A stretch of DNA of 53,674 nt from a virus, in the IMG/VR virus record IMGVR_UViG_3300037296_000160, positions 1 through 53,674 of that record; one strand, 5' to 3'. Positions 1-8,945 of the stretch are shown in pieces (position 1 is the first letter of the stretch; each line of letters starts with the position of its first letter). A model generated the notes under the pieces. The model made no database searches. It was not told where the DNA came from and was given only the letters and a program-made list of their open reading frames with translations. The position numbers and the translations under genes are program-made.

Positions 1-426
1 TGGAAGGCGACCGCTACCTGTTCACCACCTATTCGCAGCTACAGGCCGTGAAGGGCAAAGAACCAGAGCGCCGCCCGCTTTTGCGCGCACTGGCAGGCAA
101 TGCCATGTTCCTGCTGGACGAAAGCCACGAGGCTGGCGGTCAGGCTGACACAGGCTGGAAAGACCCCGACGCGGTAGCCGACCGCGCGACGTTCATGCGC
201 GAAGTGCTGGCAATGGCAAAGGGGGCCGTGTTTTCGTCGGCCACCTACGCCAAGAACCCAACTGTCATGTCCCTCTACGCCAAGACGGACCTGTCACTCG
301 CCGTTGAAGATATCAGCGAACTAGGGGCCGCTATCGCGCTGGGCGGCGTCCCGCTGCAACAGGCCATCGCCAACATGCTTGTCGAAGCCGGTCAGTATGC
401 CCGCCGTGAACGCTCATTTGAGGGCG
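1..426. repeat. Left copy of imperfect terminal overlap
   Basis: This stretch is repeated at 53249-53674 with four substitutions (positions 62, 170, 191 and 299 here). All four fall at third codon positions of the giant open frame; three are synonymous and one exchanges Asp for Glu. It marks the contig ends of a circular or circularly permuted genome of about 53,248 bp. Confidence 0.95.
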
Positions 427-3400
427 TCTCTATGGCCCTGACGCCGCTCGATATCAACATGACGGTTGCGACGGACACCATCGCCCGCGTGGCCGATATC
501 TTTGACGCTGACATGCTTGTCATGCAGGCCGCGCGCAAAGACGCCATCGAGAACCTAAAGGCGGACGGCCACGCCGAAACGAAGGATGGAGCCGTCGGTG
601 TAGAGAGCGGCGACAGCACCAACTTTGCCGCCGTCATCCACAACGTCGTGAACCAGATGCTACTGGCGTTGAAGGTGGACGCCGTGGCCGACCGGGCAAT
701 TCAGGCTTGGAAGGACGGCGAAAAGCCGATCATGGCCGTCTACAACACCAACGGCGCGCTACTGGATGCGATGATCGAGGGCGAGGGCTTGAGCGTTGGC
801 GACAAGGTCGATCTGCCGTTCAAGGTTATCTTGCACAACTACATCGAGCGCCTGCGCCGCATCACGGTCAAAGACGGCAAGAACGGCGAGGCAATCCGCA
901 TTGACCTGACCGACGCCCAGCTTGGCAGCCGCGCCGCGACCATGCTCAAGAAGCTGCATGAGGACGTGGACAACACCGACTTTGGCAAACTGTCCGCGTC
1001 ACCGCTGGACCTGCTGCACGACAAAATGCGCGCCGCTGGCATGAAGACGGGCGAAATCACGGGCCGCAGCCGCGTCATCGAGGACGGCATCTTGACCGCC
1101 CGCGATGCGTCCAGCGCCGCAAAGAAGCGCACCATGGCCGCATACAACAAGGGCGGGGCAGGGGGCTATGACGCCCTAATCATCAACCAATCCGGCAGCA
1201 CCGGGTTTTCGCTTCACGCGACCGCCCTCAAGGGCAATGACGGCAAGCAACGCCTGATGATCGTCATGCAAGCAGACCCGAACATTGACGTGTTCATGCA
1301 GATGCTAGGCCGCATCCACCGCACCGGGCAAATCCTGTTGCCCAAGTATGAAATCGCCGTCACGCCGCTGGCCGCTGAAAAGCGGGGGTCTGCAATCTTG
1401 ATGCGCAAAATGGCATCGCTGAACGCCAACACGACCGCATCCAAGGACAGCGCCGTCACCTTGGACAACGTCACCGACTTCCTTAACGAAGTGGGCGACA
1501 AGGTCATGCGCCGGTATCTGGCCGAGAACTTCGACTTGGCCGTGCGTCTGGACCTCGATCTGGACAAAGAGAACATCGCGCAGAAGGCGACGGGCCGCAT
1601 GTCGATCCTGCCGCCCGTGGATGCTGAACGCATCTATTCGGAAATTGAAGAACTCTACGCCGCCGAAATCGACGAACTGAACCGCTTGGGCGAGAACCCC
1701 CTAGAGGCGCAAGTCTACGATTGGCAGGCAAAAGAGATATCCAGCGCCGTCATCGAGGCGGGAAAAGGATCTTCTTCGCCGTTCGACGCCGATACCGTGA
1801 TGAAATACCTGTCTGTGCGCCGCCTGACCAAACCCTACTCATGGGACGAGGTGCAGGACCGCTTGGCAGAGGCACAGGACGGCATCACCGGGGAAAGCCG
1901 CGTAGAGGCCGCAGCCGCGCACGTCGGGGAGGTAGGCACCGCCTACATGCACACCCTGCAAGACAAGGTGGACGCGCTGCGCAACACTTGGGAGAAGACG
2001 CGCGCCGAAGACGACAAGGCCGATAACACCGAAGGTTCAACCAAAACGATCAAGGCCAAGAAGGCATACGACGCAGCGGTCAAGCGGTTTGACGAGGCGC
2101 GCACCTCGATTGAAAACACCTTGTCGCGCCTGTCCGACTTTGAACCCGGCACCGCCGTTATGATTGGCACGTCGCGGGGCCATATGTATGGCGTCATCCT
2201 CGATCTGGACGCCAGCGCCATGACCAACAACCCATTGGCGTTGTCCAAGGTCGCTATCCGCATCGCCGTCGCGGACGCAGCGCGTGAGCTGCGCGTTCCA
2301 CTAAGCCGCTTCACCGGCACCGACGCACTGACCATCGAGCCAGCGCCCGCCGATATGGTGCAATTCAACTTCGACAGCGGGCAATCGAGCGCCCGCGAGG
2401 TCCGCGCCGTGGCGACCGGCAACCTTATCAACGCCTTTGCGCGCTTTGGCACGGGCCGCATTGCCTTCTACACCGACGAGAACGGGGCGACACAAACAGG
2501 CGTCGTCATGCCTGCCACGTTCGACGTGCGCGCCGAGTTGGAGCGCGAACCTGTGCGCTTCAAGACCCCCGAACAGGTCACAGCGTTCCTTAATGGGGGC
2601 GACCGCATTGTCGATACTGGCGACGGTGCCCTGACGATCAAGCGCACGGGCTACGAGAACTACGAACTGACGGCCAGCACACGGGCCAAGGTTTACTACG
2701 TCGGCAAGGCCGTGACCGATATCACCGGGCAATGGACGAAGCGCGGCAGCGCCCCGGCCAAGATCACGGTGACAAGCGCGGCAGACCTAAACAAGCTGCT
2801 GGCCGTCTACACCGACATGATCCAGCCGCACTTTGTCACGCACAGCTACAAGGGCGAGGCGCGCGAAATCACAGGCGATGCACTGCCAGATATCAAAGCG
2901 CCCGCAGGGGCGGCAGAGAAGCGCGCGCAACCCCGCAATCTGCGCAAGCGCCGCGACAACCTGCGCAGAAGCCTGTTCATGCGTCTGGCCGACACGGGCA
3001 TGGCCGACGAGGTCAGCTTGCAGCTTGCGCGCAAGATCGTCAGCCGCACCGGCACCCCGCTCGAAGGTTTCCAAAAGGGCAGCGTCATCGCCGTGGCGAT
3101 GGACAGCGCGAACCCCGAAAGCGCCCTCGATCACGAGATTGTCCACGCGATGCGCGACAGCAAGCTATGGGGCAGGGAAGGGGGGCTATTCGGCACCGCG
3201 GATTGGCGCGCATTGGTCAAACAGGTGCGCCGCCAGCCCCAACGCCTCAAGGCCATGCAAGACCTGTATCCCGATCTGGACAGCGCCGCGCAGATGGAAG
3301 AAGCCGTTGCCGAACTCTATGCCGATTATCGCGCAGGACGCGACGTAGATACGGCGCAGGGCATCATGGGCCGAGTGCAAGCGATGCTCGAAACCATAGG

Positions 3401-6400
3401 CCAGGTTCTTAGACGGGAGGGCTATCGGTCTGGCAAAGAGGTCATGGCCGCAATGGCAAATGGCACCCTAGCCGCCCGCGCCCGCGCCGATCTGACAACG
3501 CCGCCAGACGGGGGATCGACCCCGCCAGAGGGGGCAAAAGAGCGCCGCAAAAAATCGGCCGGCACGGCAACCGCCGAAAGCAAAGCGGCCAGCATCGTCA
3601 ACCGCGCCATCGACGCCAGCATGGAGTTGGCCGAGAAGGCAAAGGACGCCGCCACAAAGCAATCTGCCCGCGCGCTTCTATCGAACATGATGGATCACGG
3701 GCAGACGGGCACCTCGATCCTTGCGCTAGTGCCGGGCCGTCCGCTGTTGACGGAACTGGCGCGCAACCTGCCGTCCGCGCGCATCTACCTGCTGGCGAAA
3801 GAGGCCATGGACGCCACGCGCCAGCATTGGGCCGTGGACACCGATACCGTCGCAAAGAAGTGGCAATGGCAGGCGGTGCGCAACAAGACCGCCAATGACC
3901 AGTTTATGAGCCTGATGCACGACGCCACGCTTGCAGGGATCGACCCGGCAGAGGGGGGCATGGACCCGGCCACGCTGGAACGCTTGGTGAAAGAGGAAAC
4001 CGGGGCCGATCCGAAGGCCGACCCCGCCATCGTGCGCGCCAAGATCAAAGGCAACTTCACCGACTTTGTCGCCCGCTATCACGATCTACCCAAGCCGTTC
4101 CAAGACCTTTGGGCCGAGGTCCGCGATATGTATGGCCGTCTGGCCGACGAATGGGACAAGGCCATCATCGACAACCACGAACACGCCGTTGAGCGCGCCA
4201 TCCACAAGATGCGCGAAGAAAACGAGCGCGAGCAGGTCATCGTGGAGGCGGGCACCCTGTCCAAAAAGGACAAGGCCAAGGCCATCGAGCGCCTGCGCAA
4301 CGAAATCGCAGACGCCGAGAAGCGCGCACGGGAGAGCGGCAAGCGGCGCATGGGGGAACTGCGCGCCGCGTTCGAGAGCAACCGCACCTCAAAGCCCTAT
4401 TTCCCGCTGGCGCGCTTTGGCAATTACTACGTCACCCTCAAAGACGAGGCGGGCAAAGTCGTGTCCTTCAGCAAGTTTAAGGGCCAGAAGGAACAGGAGC
4501 GGTTTGCAGCCGAACACGAAGGCAAGTTTGAGGTCATTACCGGCGTCATGCAGCAAGACGGCAACCGTCTGGACAAGTCCGTTGACGCGGGCTTTGTGGC
4601 CGAGGTGGCAGATATTCTATCGCGCGACGGCGTGGATGATGACGTCATGGACGCGATCTGGCAGCGGTATCTGGAAACCATGCCCGATATGTCCCTGCGC
4701 AAGAGCCGCATCCACCGCAAAGGCACCGAAGGTTACACGCAAGACGCGCTGCGATCGTTCGGCAATCACATGTTCCACGGCGCGCACCAGCTTGCCCGGT
4801 TGAAGCATCAGAACGACATGCAAGACGCCCTCGATGACATGGCCGATCAGGCGAAGGCGTCCAAAGACCCCAACCGCGCCATGCACGTCGTCAATGAAAT
4901 CAGCCGCCGCCATGAGTTTACCATGTCGCCTAAAAACGCAGGCTGGACCGCGACCGCGTCTAGCTTGGCGTTTGTCTGGTATCTGGGGGCCACGCCAGCC
5001 GCAGCCATGGTCAACCTGACACAGACCACCATTATCGGCATCCCCATGATGCGCGCCCGCTACAAGAAATCCAGCACGGGCGACGTCACCCGCGAACTGG
5101 GCAGCGCATTGCGCGACTTTGGGCAGGGCAAGGGATACGCGGACAAGTCGTCCAAGCTGACCGCCAAAGAGCGCGAGGCGATGGACGCGGGCTATGATCG
5201 CGGCCTGATGGACAAGACGCAGGCCAGCGATATCGCGGGCATTGCGGAAACCGGCATCGAGTATAACCCGATCCGGTCACAGGCCATGGCAGTTATCGGC
5301 TTCATGTATCACCACGCAGAGCGCGCCAACCGGGAGGTCACATTTCTTGCGTCCTACCGCTTGGGCATCAAGGAAGGCTTGCCCCATGCCAGCGCCATCG
5401 ACCGGGCCGCAGATGCAACGTGGGATATCCATTTTGACTACCAAAACAACAGCCGTCCGCGCTTCATGCAAGACGATTTTCCCAAGGTTTTACTGACCTT
5501 TCGAGCGTTCCAAGTGAACATGATCTATCGCATGGTGCGCGACACGCACCAATCGTTGCACGGGGCCACACCGGAACTGCGCACCGAGGCGCGGCGTCAG
5601 CTTATCGGCATCACCGGGCAAATGGCGCTACATGCTGGCATCACCGGAACATGGGGCTACGGCATGGTCATGATGATCGTCGGGCTGTTCTTTAGCGCAG
5701 CCGGGGCCGACGACGAGCCAGAGCAAGCCTTGAAGAAGCTGATGGTAGGATCGACTGACCCAACCACGGCGCTGGGCCATGCGCGCCGCTTTATAGGGTC
5801 TATGGCGCTATACGGTGTTCCCGGCACCCTGACCGGCACCGCCCTGTCAGATCGCATTGGTATGCCTAACCTGTGGTTCCGTGACCCCTACAAAGACATG
5901 GAGGGCCGCGAAGCCTACACCAACTACCTGCAACAGCTTGTCGGCCCGGTGCCCGGTCTGGCGGAAAAGGGCTTTGTGGGTATGTCGCAACTGATGGACG
6001 GCAAGGTCGAGCGCGGCATCGAGAGCATGGTGCCCAAGTTTGTCCGCGACGGTATGCGGTCTGTGCGCTACCTGTCCGAAGGCGTGACCACCTACAGCAA
6101 CGAAGACCCGGTTGTAGAGCATGTATCGCCCTATCAGGCGCTTGTGCAGGCGCTGGGCCTGACCCCGGCGCAGATTGCCGAACGCTATGACACCAACAAC
6201 GCGATCAAGCGTCTGGAAGGCCGCATCGAGGACGCGCGCAGCGATACGCTGGGCACGATCCGCAAGGCGGTGCGTGACACAGGGGCACTGACACCTGACG
6301 CCGTGGACGCGCTGCACCGCTACAACGCCAAGTATCCCGAATGGATTATCGACCGGGGCACGATCAAGCGGTCACTGTCTGGCGCGCGCCGCGCATCCCA

Positions 6401-6482
6401 GAACAACACGGGCGGTATCAACATCAATGACAAGATCGCAGACCGCGTCTTGGGAAAGGTGGCCCCGACCGTCTTTGATTAA
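3..6482 (+). CDS. Giant polyvalent protein, C-terminal part (strawberry-notch helicase, zincin, LPD38)
   Basis: This is the 3' part of the gene that begins at 44941 and crosses the contig ends in the same frame. The first ATG at 48 is internal, because the frame is already open from base 3. Numbering from 44941, it covers residues about 2771-4929. It opens in the middle of the helicase, with DESH at 2809-2812 and the LGRIHRTGQ helicase-C signature near 3204, as in strawberry-notch (SNO) ATPases. A helicase-associated region follows. A zincin motif HEIVH lies at 3814-3818. A long charged helical region comes next, then a C-terminal block from about residue 4350 (helical, with NREVTFLASYRLG and SRPRFMQ) that matches my memory of LPD38, a large polyvalent-protein domain. 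Hydrophobic helices occur at nt 5640-5700. Polyvalent proteins of phages and conjugative elements are known to travel with injected DNA and counter host defences; that role here is inference. The gene ends at TAA 6480-6482, before a terminator. Confidence 0.85.
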   Translation, partial: EGDRYLFTTYSQLQAVKGKEPERRPLLRALAGNAMFLLDESHEAGGQADTGWKDPDAVADRATFMREVLAMAKGAVFSSATYAKNPTVMSLYAKTDLSLAVEDISELGAAIALGGVPLQQAIANMLVEAGQYARRERSFEGVSMALTPLDINMTVATDTIARVADIFDADMLVMQAARKDAIENLKADGHAETKDGAVGVESGDSTNFAAVIHNVVNQMLLALKVDAVADRAIQAWKDGEKPIMAVYNTNGALLDAMIEGEGLSVGDKVDLPFKVILHNYIERLRRITVKDGKNGEAIRIDLTDAQLGSRAATMLKKLHEDVDNTDFGKLSASPLDLLHDKMRAAGMKTGEITGRSRVIEDGILTARDASSAAKKRTMAAYNKGGAGGYDALIINQSGSTGFSLHATALKGNDGKQRLMIVMQADPNIDVFMQMLGRIHRTGQILLPKYEIAVTPLAAEKRGSAILMRKMASLNANTTASKDSAVTLDNVTDFLNEVGDKVMRRYLAENFDLAVRLDLDLDKENIAQKATGRMSILPPVDAERIYSEIEELYAAEIDELNRLGENPLEAQVYDWQAKEISSAVIEAGKGSSSPFDADTVMKYLSVRRLTKPYSWDEVQDRLAEAQDGITGESRVEAAAAHVGEVGTAYMHTLQDKVDALRNTWEKTRAEDDKADNTEGSTKTIKAKKAYDAAVKRFDEARTSIENTLSRLSDFEPGTAVMIGTSRGHMYGVILDLDASAMTNNPLALSKVAIRIAVADAARELRVPLSRFTGTDALTIEPAPADMVQFNFDSGQSSAREVRAVATGNLINAFARFGTGRIAFYTDENGATQTGVVMPATFDVRAELEREPVRFKTPEQVTAFLNGGDRIVDTGDGALTIKRTGYENYELTASTRAKVYYVGKAVTDITGQWTKRGSAPAKITVTSAADLNKLLAVYTDMIQPHFVTHSYKGEAREITGDALPDIKAPAGAAEKRAQPRNLRKRRDNLRRSLFMRLADTGMADEVSLQLARKIVSRTGTPLEGFQKGSVIAVAMDSANPESALDHEIVHAMRDSKLWGREGGLFGTADWRALVKQVRRQPQRLKAMQDLYPDLDSAAQMEEAVAELYADYRAGRDVDTAQGIMGRVQAMLETIGQVLRREGYRSGKEVMAAMANGTLAARARADLTTPPDGGSTPPEGAKERRKKSAGTATAESKAASIVNRAIDASMELAEKAKDAATKQSARALLSNMMDHGQTGTSILALVPGRPLLTELARNLPSARIYLLAKEAMDATRQHWAVDTDTVAKKWQWQAVRNKTANDQFMSLMHDATLAGIDPAEGGMDPATLERLVKEETGADPKADPAIVRAKIKGNFTDFVARYHDLPKPFQDLWAEVRDMYGRLADEWDKAIIDNHEHAVERAIHKMREENEREQVIVEAGTLSKKDKAKAIERLRNEIADAEKRARESGKRRMGELRAAFESNRTSKPYFPLARFGNYYVTLKDEAGKVVSFSKFKGQKEQERFAAEHEGKFEVITGVMQQDGNRLDKSVDAGFVAEVADILSRDGVDDDVMDAIWQRYLETMPDMSLRKSRIHRKGTEGYTQDALRSFGNHMFHGAHQLARLKHQNDMQDALDDMADQAKASKDPNRAMHVVNEISRRHEFTMSPKNAGWTATASSLAFVWYLGATPAAAMVNLTQTTIIGIPMMRARYKKSSTGDVTRELGSALRDFGQGKGYADKSSKLTAKEREAMDAGYDRGLMDKTQASDIAGIAETGIEYNPIRSQAMAVIGFMYHHAERANREVTFLASYRLGIKEGLPHASAIDRAADATWDIHFDYQNNSRPRFMQDDFPKVLLTFRAFQVNMIYRMVRDTHQSLHGATPELRTEARRQLIGITGQMALHAGITGTWGYGMVMMIVGLFFSAAGADDEPEQALKKLMVGSTDPTTALGHARRFIGSMALYGVPGTLTGTALSDRIGMPNLWFRDPYKDMEGREAYTNYLQQLVGPVPGLAEKGFVGMSQLMDGKVERGIESMVPKFVRDGMRSVRYLSEGVTTYSNEDPVVEHVSPYQALVQALGLTPAQIAERYDTNNAIKRLEGRIEDARSDTLGTIRKAVRDTGALTPDAVDALHRYNAKYPEWIIDRGTIKRSLSGARRASQNNTGGININDKIADRVLGKVAPTVFD

Positions 6483-6656
6483 GCGGAACTGCAAACTTCA
6501 TTAGGCGTTATTGTTTGATAATCAGCACGACTGCTGATAATGAGAGCGTAGGCCGTGAAACCGCCCGTCCGACTGGCCCCGCCCGACTAAGCAGACTGCT
6601 CGCTGCTGAAATCTGGCGGGGCCTTTTTCTGAACAGCCCGACGCAGGAGCGCGGCG
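6483..6656 (+). terminator. Intergenic region with rho-independent terminator
   Basis: GGCCCCGCC (6575-6583) pairs with GGCGGGGCC (6615-6623), followed by TTTTT. The loop holds a second small hairpin (AGCAG/CTGCT). Upstream, ATCAGCA-cgac-TGCTGAT (6521-6538) is a further perfect inverted repeat of unknown role. The terminator closes the virion-gene transcript before the lysis cassette. AGGAG at 6643-6647 serves the next gene. Confidence 0.85.
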
Positions 6657-7022
6657 ATGGACCTGAAAGCCCAATGCCCCATGTATGACCGCGTTTCTTT
6701 TTTCCTACTTTCGCTGACAGCCGCGTTGGGGCTGGGCGACAAGCCGCCAAACTACTGGTTCGCCGTGATCGGTGCGACAATCTACGTTGCCACCACGGGC
6801 GATGACCGCATTGCCGCCCGCGTCCTTAAAGCCTTGCTTTCGCTTATGTTCGGCTTTGCCTTCACGCCTTGGACCATGGAGCGCACTGGCTACGACGAGC
6901 CGTTCGTTATCGCAATCGTCATCGTGTTTTCTCTCATTCTCATTGACCTCGCAAAGCGGTTGCTGGGCGATAAGGGCGTGGTCGAAACCATTATTGGTTT
7001 TTATTTTGGGAAAAAGAAATGA
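6657..7022 (+). CDS. Multi-spanning membrane protein, holin candidate
   Basis: A 121-residue protein with about three hydrophobic segments (residues ~12-24, ~31-63 and ~80-96) and a Lys-rich C-terminus (GKKK). This is the usual layout of a small phage holin or lysis membrane protein. I recognise no specific family. The start is chosen from AGGAG nine bases upstream. It is the first gene after a terminator and overlaps the next gene by ATGA. The position directly before the endolysin operon supports a lysis role, which is inference. Confidence 0.6.
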   Translation: MDLKAQCPMYDRVSFFLLSLTAALGLGDKPPNYWFAVIGATIYVATTGDDRIAARVLKALLSLMFGFAFTPWTMERTGYDEPFVIAIVIVFSLILIDLAKRLLGDKGVVETIIGFYFGKKK

Positions 7023-7558
7023 TCCACACATTGAAAGGCCACAACCACAGCATCGTGATACTCGCGCTTCTTATCCTTATGGCGCAGACGACGGAGTGGG
7101 GGCGCAGCATCTACATCACGCACGTCGCCGACCCCATCTGGATCAGAACCGAGGTCGAGATAATCCCTCAAGCAATGGGCCAGCCACCAAAGATCGAGTA
7201 TTCCAAGGAGACAGACCGGCCCGTTCGCGCCGTCTGGACAGCCATTGTGCGCGGCCACGACCACACGCGCTTGTCTACGCGCCGGGGCGATGGAAACTAC
7301 TTTACCAGCGCCGGGGAAGCGTCCCCCATTTGGTCATGGGACGCCTTCTTTGACGACGGTATCCGCAACGCGCCCCGCGTCCCCATGGAGCCGTTCATGG
7401 TGTGCGTCTGGTATCGCGCGTCTGACCTGCGCGTCGATCTAACCCGCGACACCCCCGAATACTGCTCAAGCGTCTTTGACCCCCGCGTCAACCGCCTTGT
7501 CGGCAGCACGGAAAACCCCATCAAAACTCAAGCCCTCAAAGAAGGATTGCTGCCATGA
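7019..7558 (+). CDS. Membrane-anchored protein of the lysis cassette, unknown function
   Basis: A 179-residue protein with a single N-terminal hydrophobic segment (residues ~11-24) followed by a soluble domain with two late cysteines. It is predicted to face the periplasm (N-in anchor). The start overlaps the upstream stop (ATGA) and its own stop overlaps the endolysin start, so the three genes are translationally coupled. I do not recognise a domain. It could be a lysis accessory protein or an antiholin-like regulator. Confidence 0.65.
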   Translation: MIHTLKGHNHSIVILALLILMAQTTEWGRSIYITHVADPIWIRTEVEIIPQAMGQPPKIEYSKETDRPVRAVWTAIVRGHDHTRLSTRRGDGNYFTSAGEASPIWSWDAFFDDGIRNAPRVPMEPFMVCVWYRASDLRVDLTRDTPEYCSSVFDPRVNRLVGSTENPIKTQALKEGLLP

Positions 7559-8574
7559 CCCTATCGCCAAACGGGCGCATTGTCGCCGCTGCGCGCGCAA
7601 CCGTCGGGATTAAGGAAATCCCCGGCATGTTGCATAACCCCAAGATCATCGAAATGGCGAAGGCCGTCGGGCATGGCTGGGTGAAGGATGACGAAACCCC
7701 GTGGTGCGCGTCCTACGTCGGCTGGGTGTTGCTGACATGCGGCATCAAAGGCACGGGCAAGCTAAACGCGCGGTCCTACCTCGATTGGGGCGAAGTCGTA
7801 GAGATTGCCGACGCCAAGCCCGGTGACGTCTGCATCCTCACGCGGGGCGATCCGAATAGCTGGACCGGCCACGTCTTCTTTGTCACCAAGATCGACAACA
7901 AGCGCATCTACGGCATTGGCGGCAACCAGAGCAACGCCGTCACCGAAGCCAGCTACTTGCGCAATAGCAAGGTTCTAGGCGTTCGCCGCGCCCCCGGTGG
8001 CTTGAAGGCTGGCCCTATCGCATCCAAGCCACTGGCCGAGTTGGGCGGCTACAACGAACGCGCATTGGTCATGCTTTATCAGTCCAAGCTGAAAGAAAAG
8101 GGCTACCCGCTGGGCGAGGTAGACGGTCTGTTTGGCAAGCTGACCCGCGACGCCGTCATGGCCTATCAGGCTGACAACGGCCTGACCGTGACCGGCGCAA
8201 TCGACGGCACGACCGCCGACCTGCTGCTGAACGGCAACAGCAAGCGCCTACTGCCTGATGACCGCGCGCAGATCACCGCCGACGAACTGGAAGCGCGTGG
8301 GTCTGACACGATCCGCGAAGCCAACGGCGGCAAAACCACGTCCATCGTCACGCTTATCGGCAGCGTCTTTAGCTACCTGTTCGCCGCCAAGGACGACATT
8401 GCCAGCGTTGTGGCGACCGCAGAGGGCACCGCCGCGAAAGCGGGCGATCTAGCCCCCTACGCCATCCCCCTGTTCCTTGGCGCGGTCGCGCTTGTCCTGC
8501 TGCTGCGCCATTTCAGCCGCATCAAGGAAGCCCGCGTAGACGACGCGCGCACCGGCAAGAACATCGGGCGCTGA
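7555..8574 (+). CDS. Endolysin: cysteine peptidase/amidase, peptidoglycan-binding domain, C-terminal membrane segment
   Basis: A 339-residue protein. Residues ~1-150 resemble the CHAP/TIGR02594-type family: TPWCASYVGWVL supplies the nucleophilic Cys and GHVFFV the His. Residues ~160-225 form a PG_binding_1-type domain (LKEKGYPLGEVDGLFGKLT, AYQADNGL). The C-terminal third has a hydrophobic helix near residues 300-318 and a basic tail, so the enzyme may be membrane tethered rather than freely soluble. It cleaves peptidoglycan at lysis. The cassette context and ATGA coupling to the upstream membrane protein support the role. Which bond is cut cannot be told from sequence. Confidence 0.85.
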   Translation: MTLSPNGRIVAAARATVGIKEIPGMLHNPKIIEMAKAVGHGWVKDDETPWCASYVGWVLLTCGIKGTGKLNARSYLDWGEVVEIADAKPGDVCILTRGDPNSWTGHVFFVTKIDNKRIYGIGGNQSNAVTEASYLRNSKVLGVRRAPGGLKAGPIASKPLAELGGYNERALVMLYQSKLKEKGYPLGEVDGLFGKLTRDAVMAYQADNGLTVTGAIDGTTADLLLNGNSKRLLPDDRAQITADELEARGSDTIREANGGKTTSIVTLIGSVFSYLFAAKDDIASVVATAEGTAAKAGDLAPYAIPLFLGAVALVLLLRHFSRIKEARVDDARTGKNIGR

Positions 8575-8575
8575 T

Positions 8576-8797
8576 ATGGGCGCGATTGGTTTCACGGTCT
8601 GGGCCTTTGTGAGCGGCGCTGCGGCGGCGTTCGCGTGGTTCCTTGGCCGTGGCAAGAGCGCGCGCCGCGACGAGCGCGCCAAGCTGCAAAAGAAGGACGC
8701 CGACCATGCAGGCACGATTGAACGCCGCGTTGATGCTGTTCGCAGCGATCCTGACCGGATGCAGCGCGATCACGGAAAAGCGGGCTACCGCGACTGA
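8576..8797 (+). CDS. Inner-membrane spanin candidate (Rz-like)
   Basis: A 73-residue protein with an N-terminal transmembrane helix (residues ~3-22) followed by a strongly charged, probably helical domain, as in Rz-type i-spanins. It starts two bases after the endolysin stop. Its 3' half is overlapped in another frame by a lipoprotein gene, the classic Rz/Rz1 arrangement. Sequence similarity to known Rz is not visible; the call rests on topology and position. Confidence 0.65.
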   Translation: MGAIGFTVWAFVSGAAAAFAWFLGRGKSARRDERAKLQKKDADHAGTIERRVDAVRSDPDRMQRDHGKAGYRD

Positions 8798-8945
8798 TAC
8801 CGAAACGGCCCTGTGCATTGCATGGGGCCGTTCTTTGCCGACGCGGTCACACCGCGACACCCAACAGACGCGCGACGAAATCACGGCCAGCTACGCCAAT
8901 TTTGAAGCCGCGTGTCCCGAACAAAACGAGCTGTTACCAAAATGA
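8706..8945 (+). CDS. Outer-membrane spanin lipoprotein candidate (Rz1-like), nested start
   Basis: A 79-residue protein starting at ATG 8706 inside the Rz-like gene in a different frame. The N-terminus is a lipoprotein signal peptide (hydrophobic LMLFAAILTGC, lipobox Cys at residue 19), so it should be lipidated and sent to the outer membrane. The mature part contains a conserved-looking CIAWGRSLPTRS stretch. With the 8576 gene it would form a two-component spanin that disrupts the outer membrane after endolysin action. The stop overlaps the next start (ATGA). Confidence 0.75.
   Translation: MQARLNAALMLFAAILTGCSAITEKRATATDTETALCIAWGRSLPTRSHRDTQQTRDEITASYANFEAACPEQNELLPK

Noticed and set aside
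48-6482. ATG at 48 as the start of a 2,144-residue protein
   Set aside because: The frame is already open at base 3, and the same sequence at 53296 lies in the middle of the helicase with the Walker A motif upstream, so 48 is an internal Met.
6483-6560. tRNA-like stem in the intergenic region
   Set aside because: The ATCAGCA/TGCTGAT palindrome does not extend to a cloverleaf or acceptor stem; no tRNA was recognised anywhere in the window.
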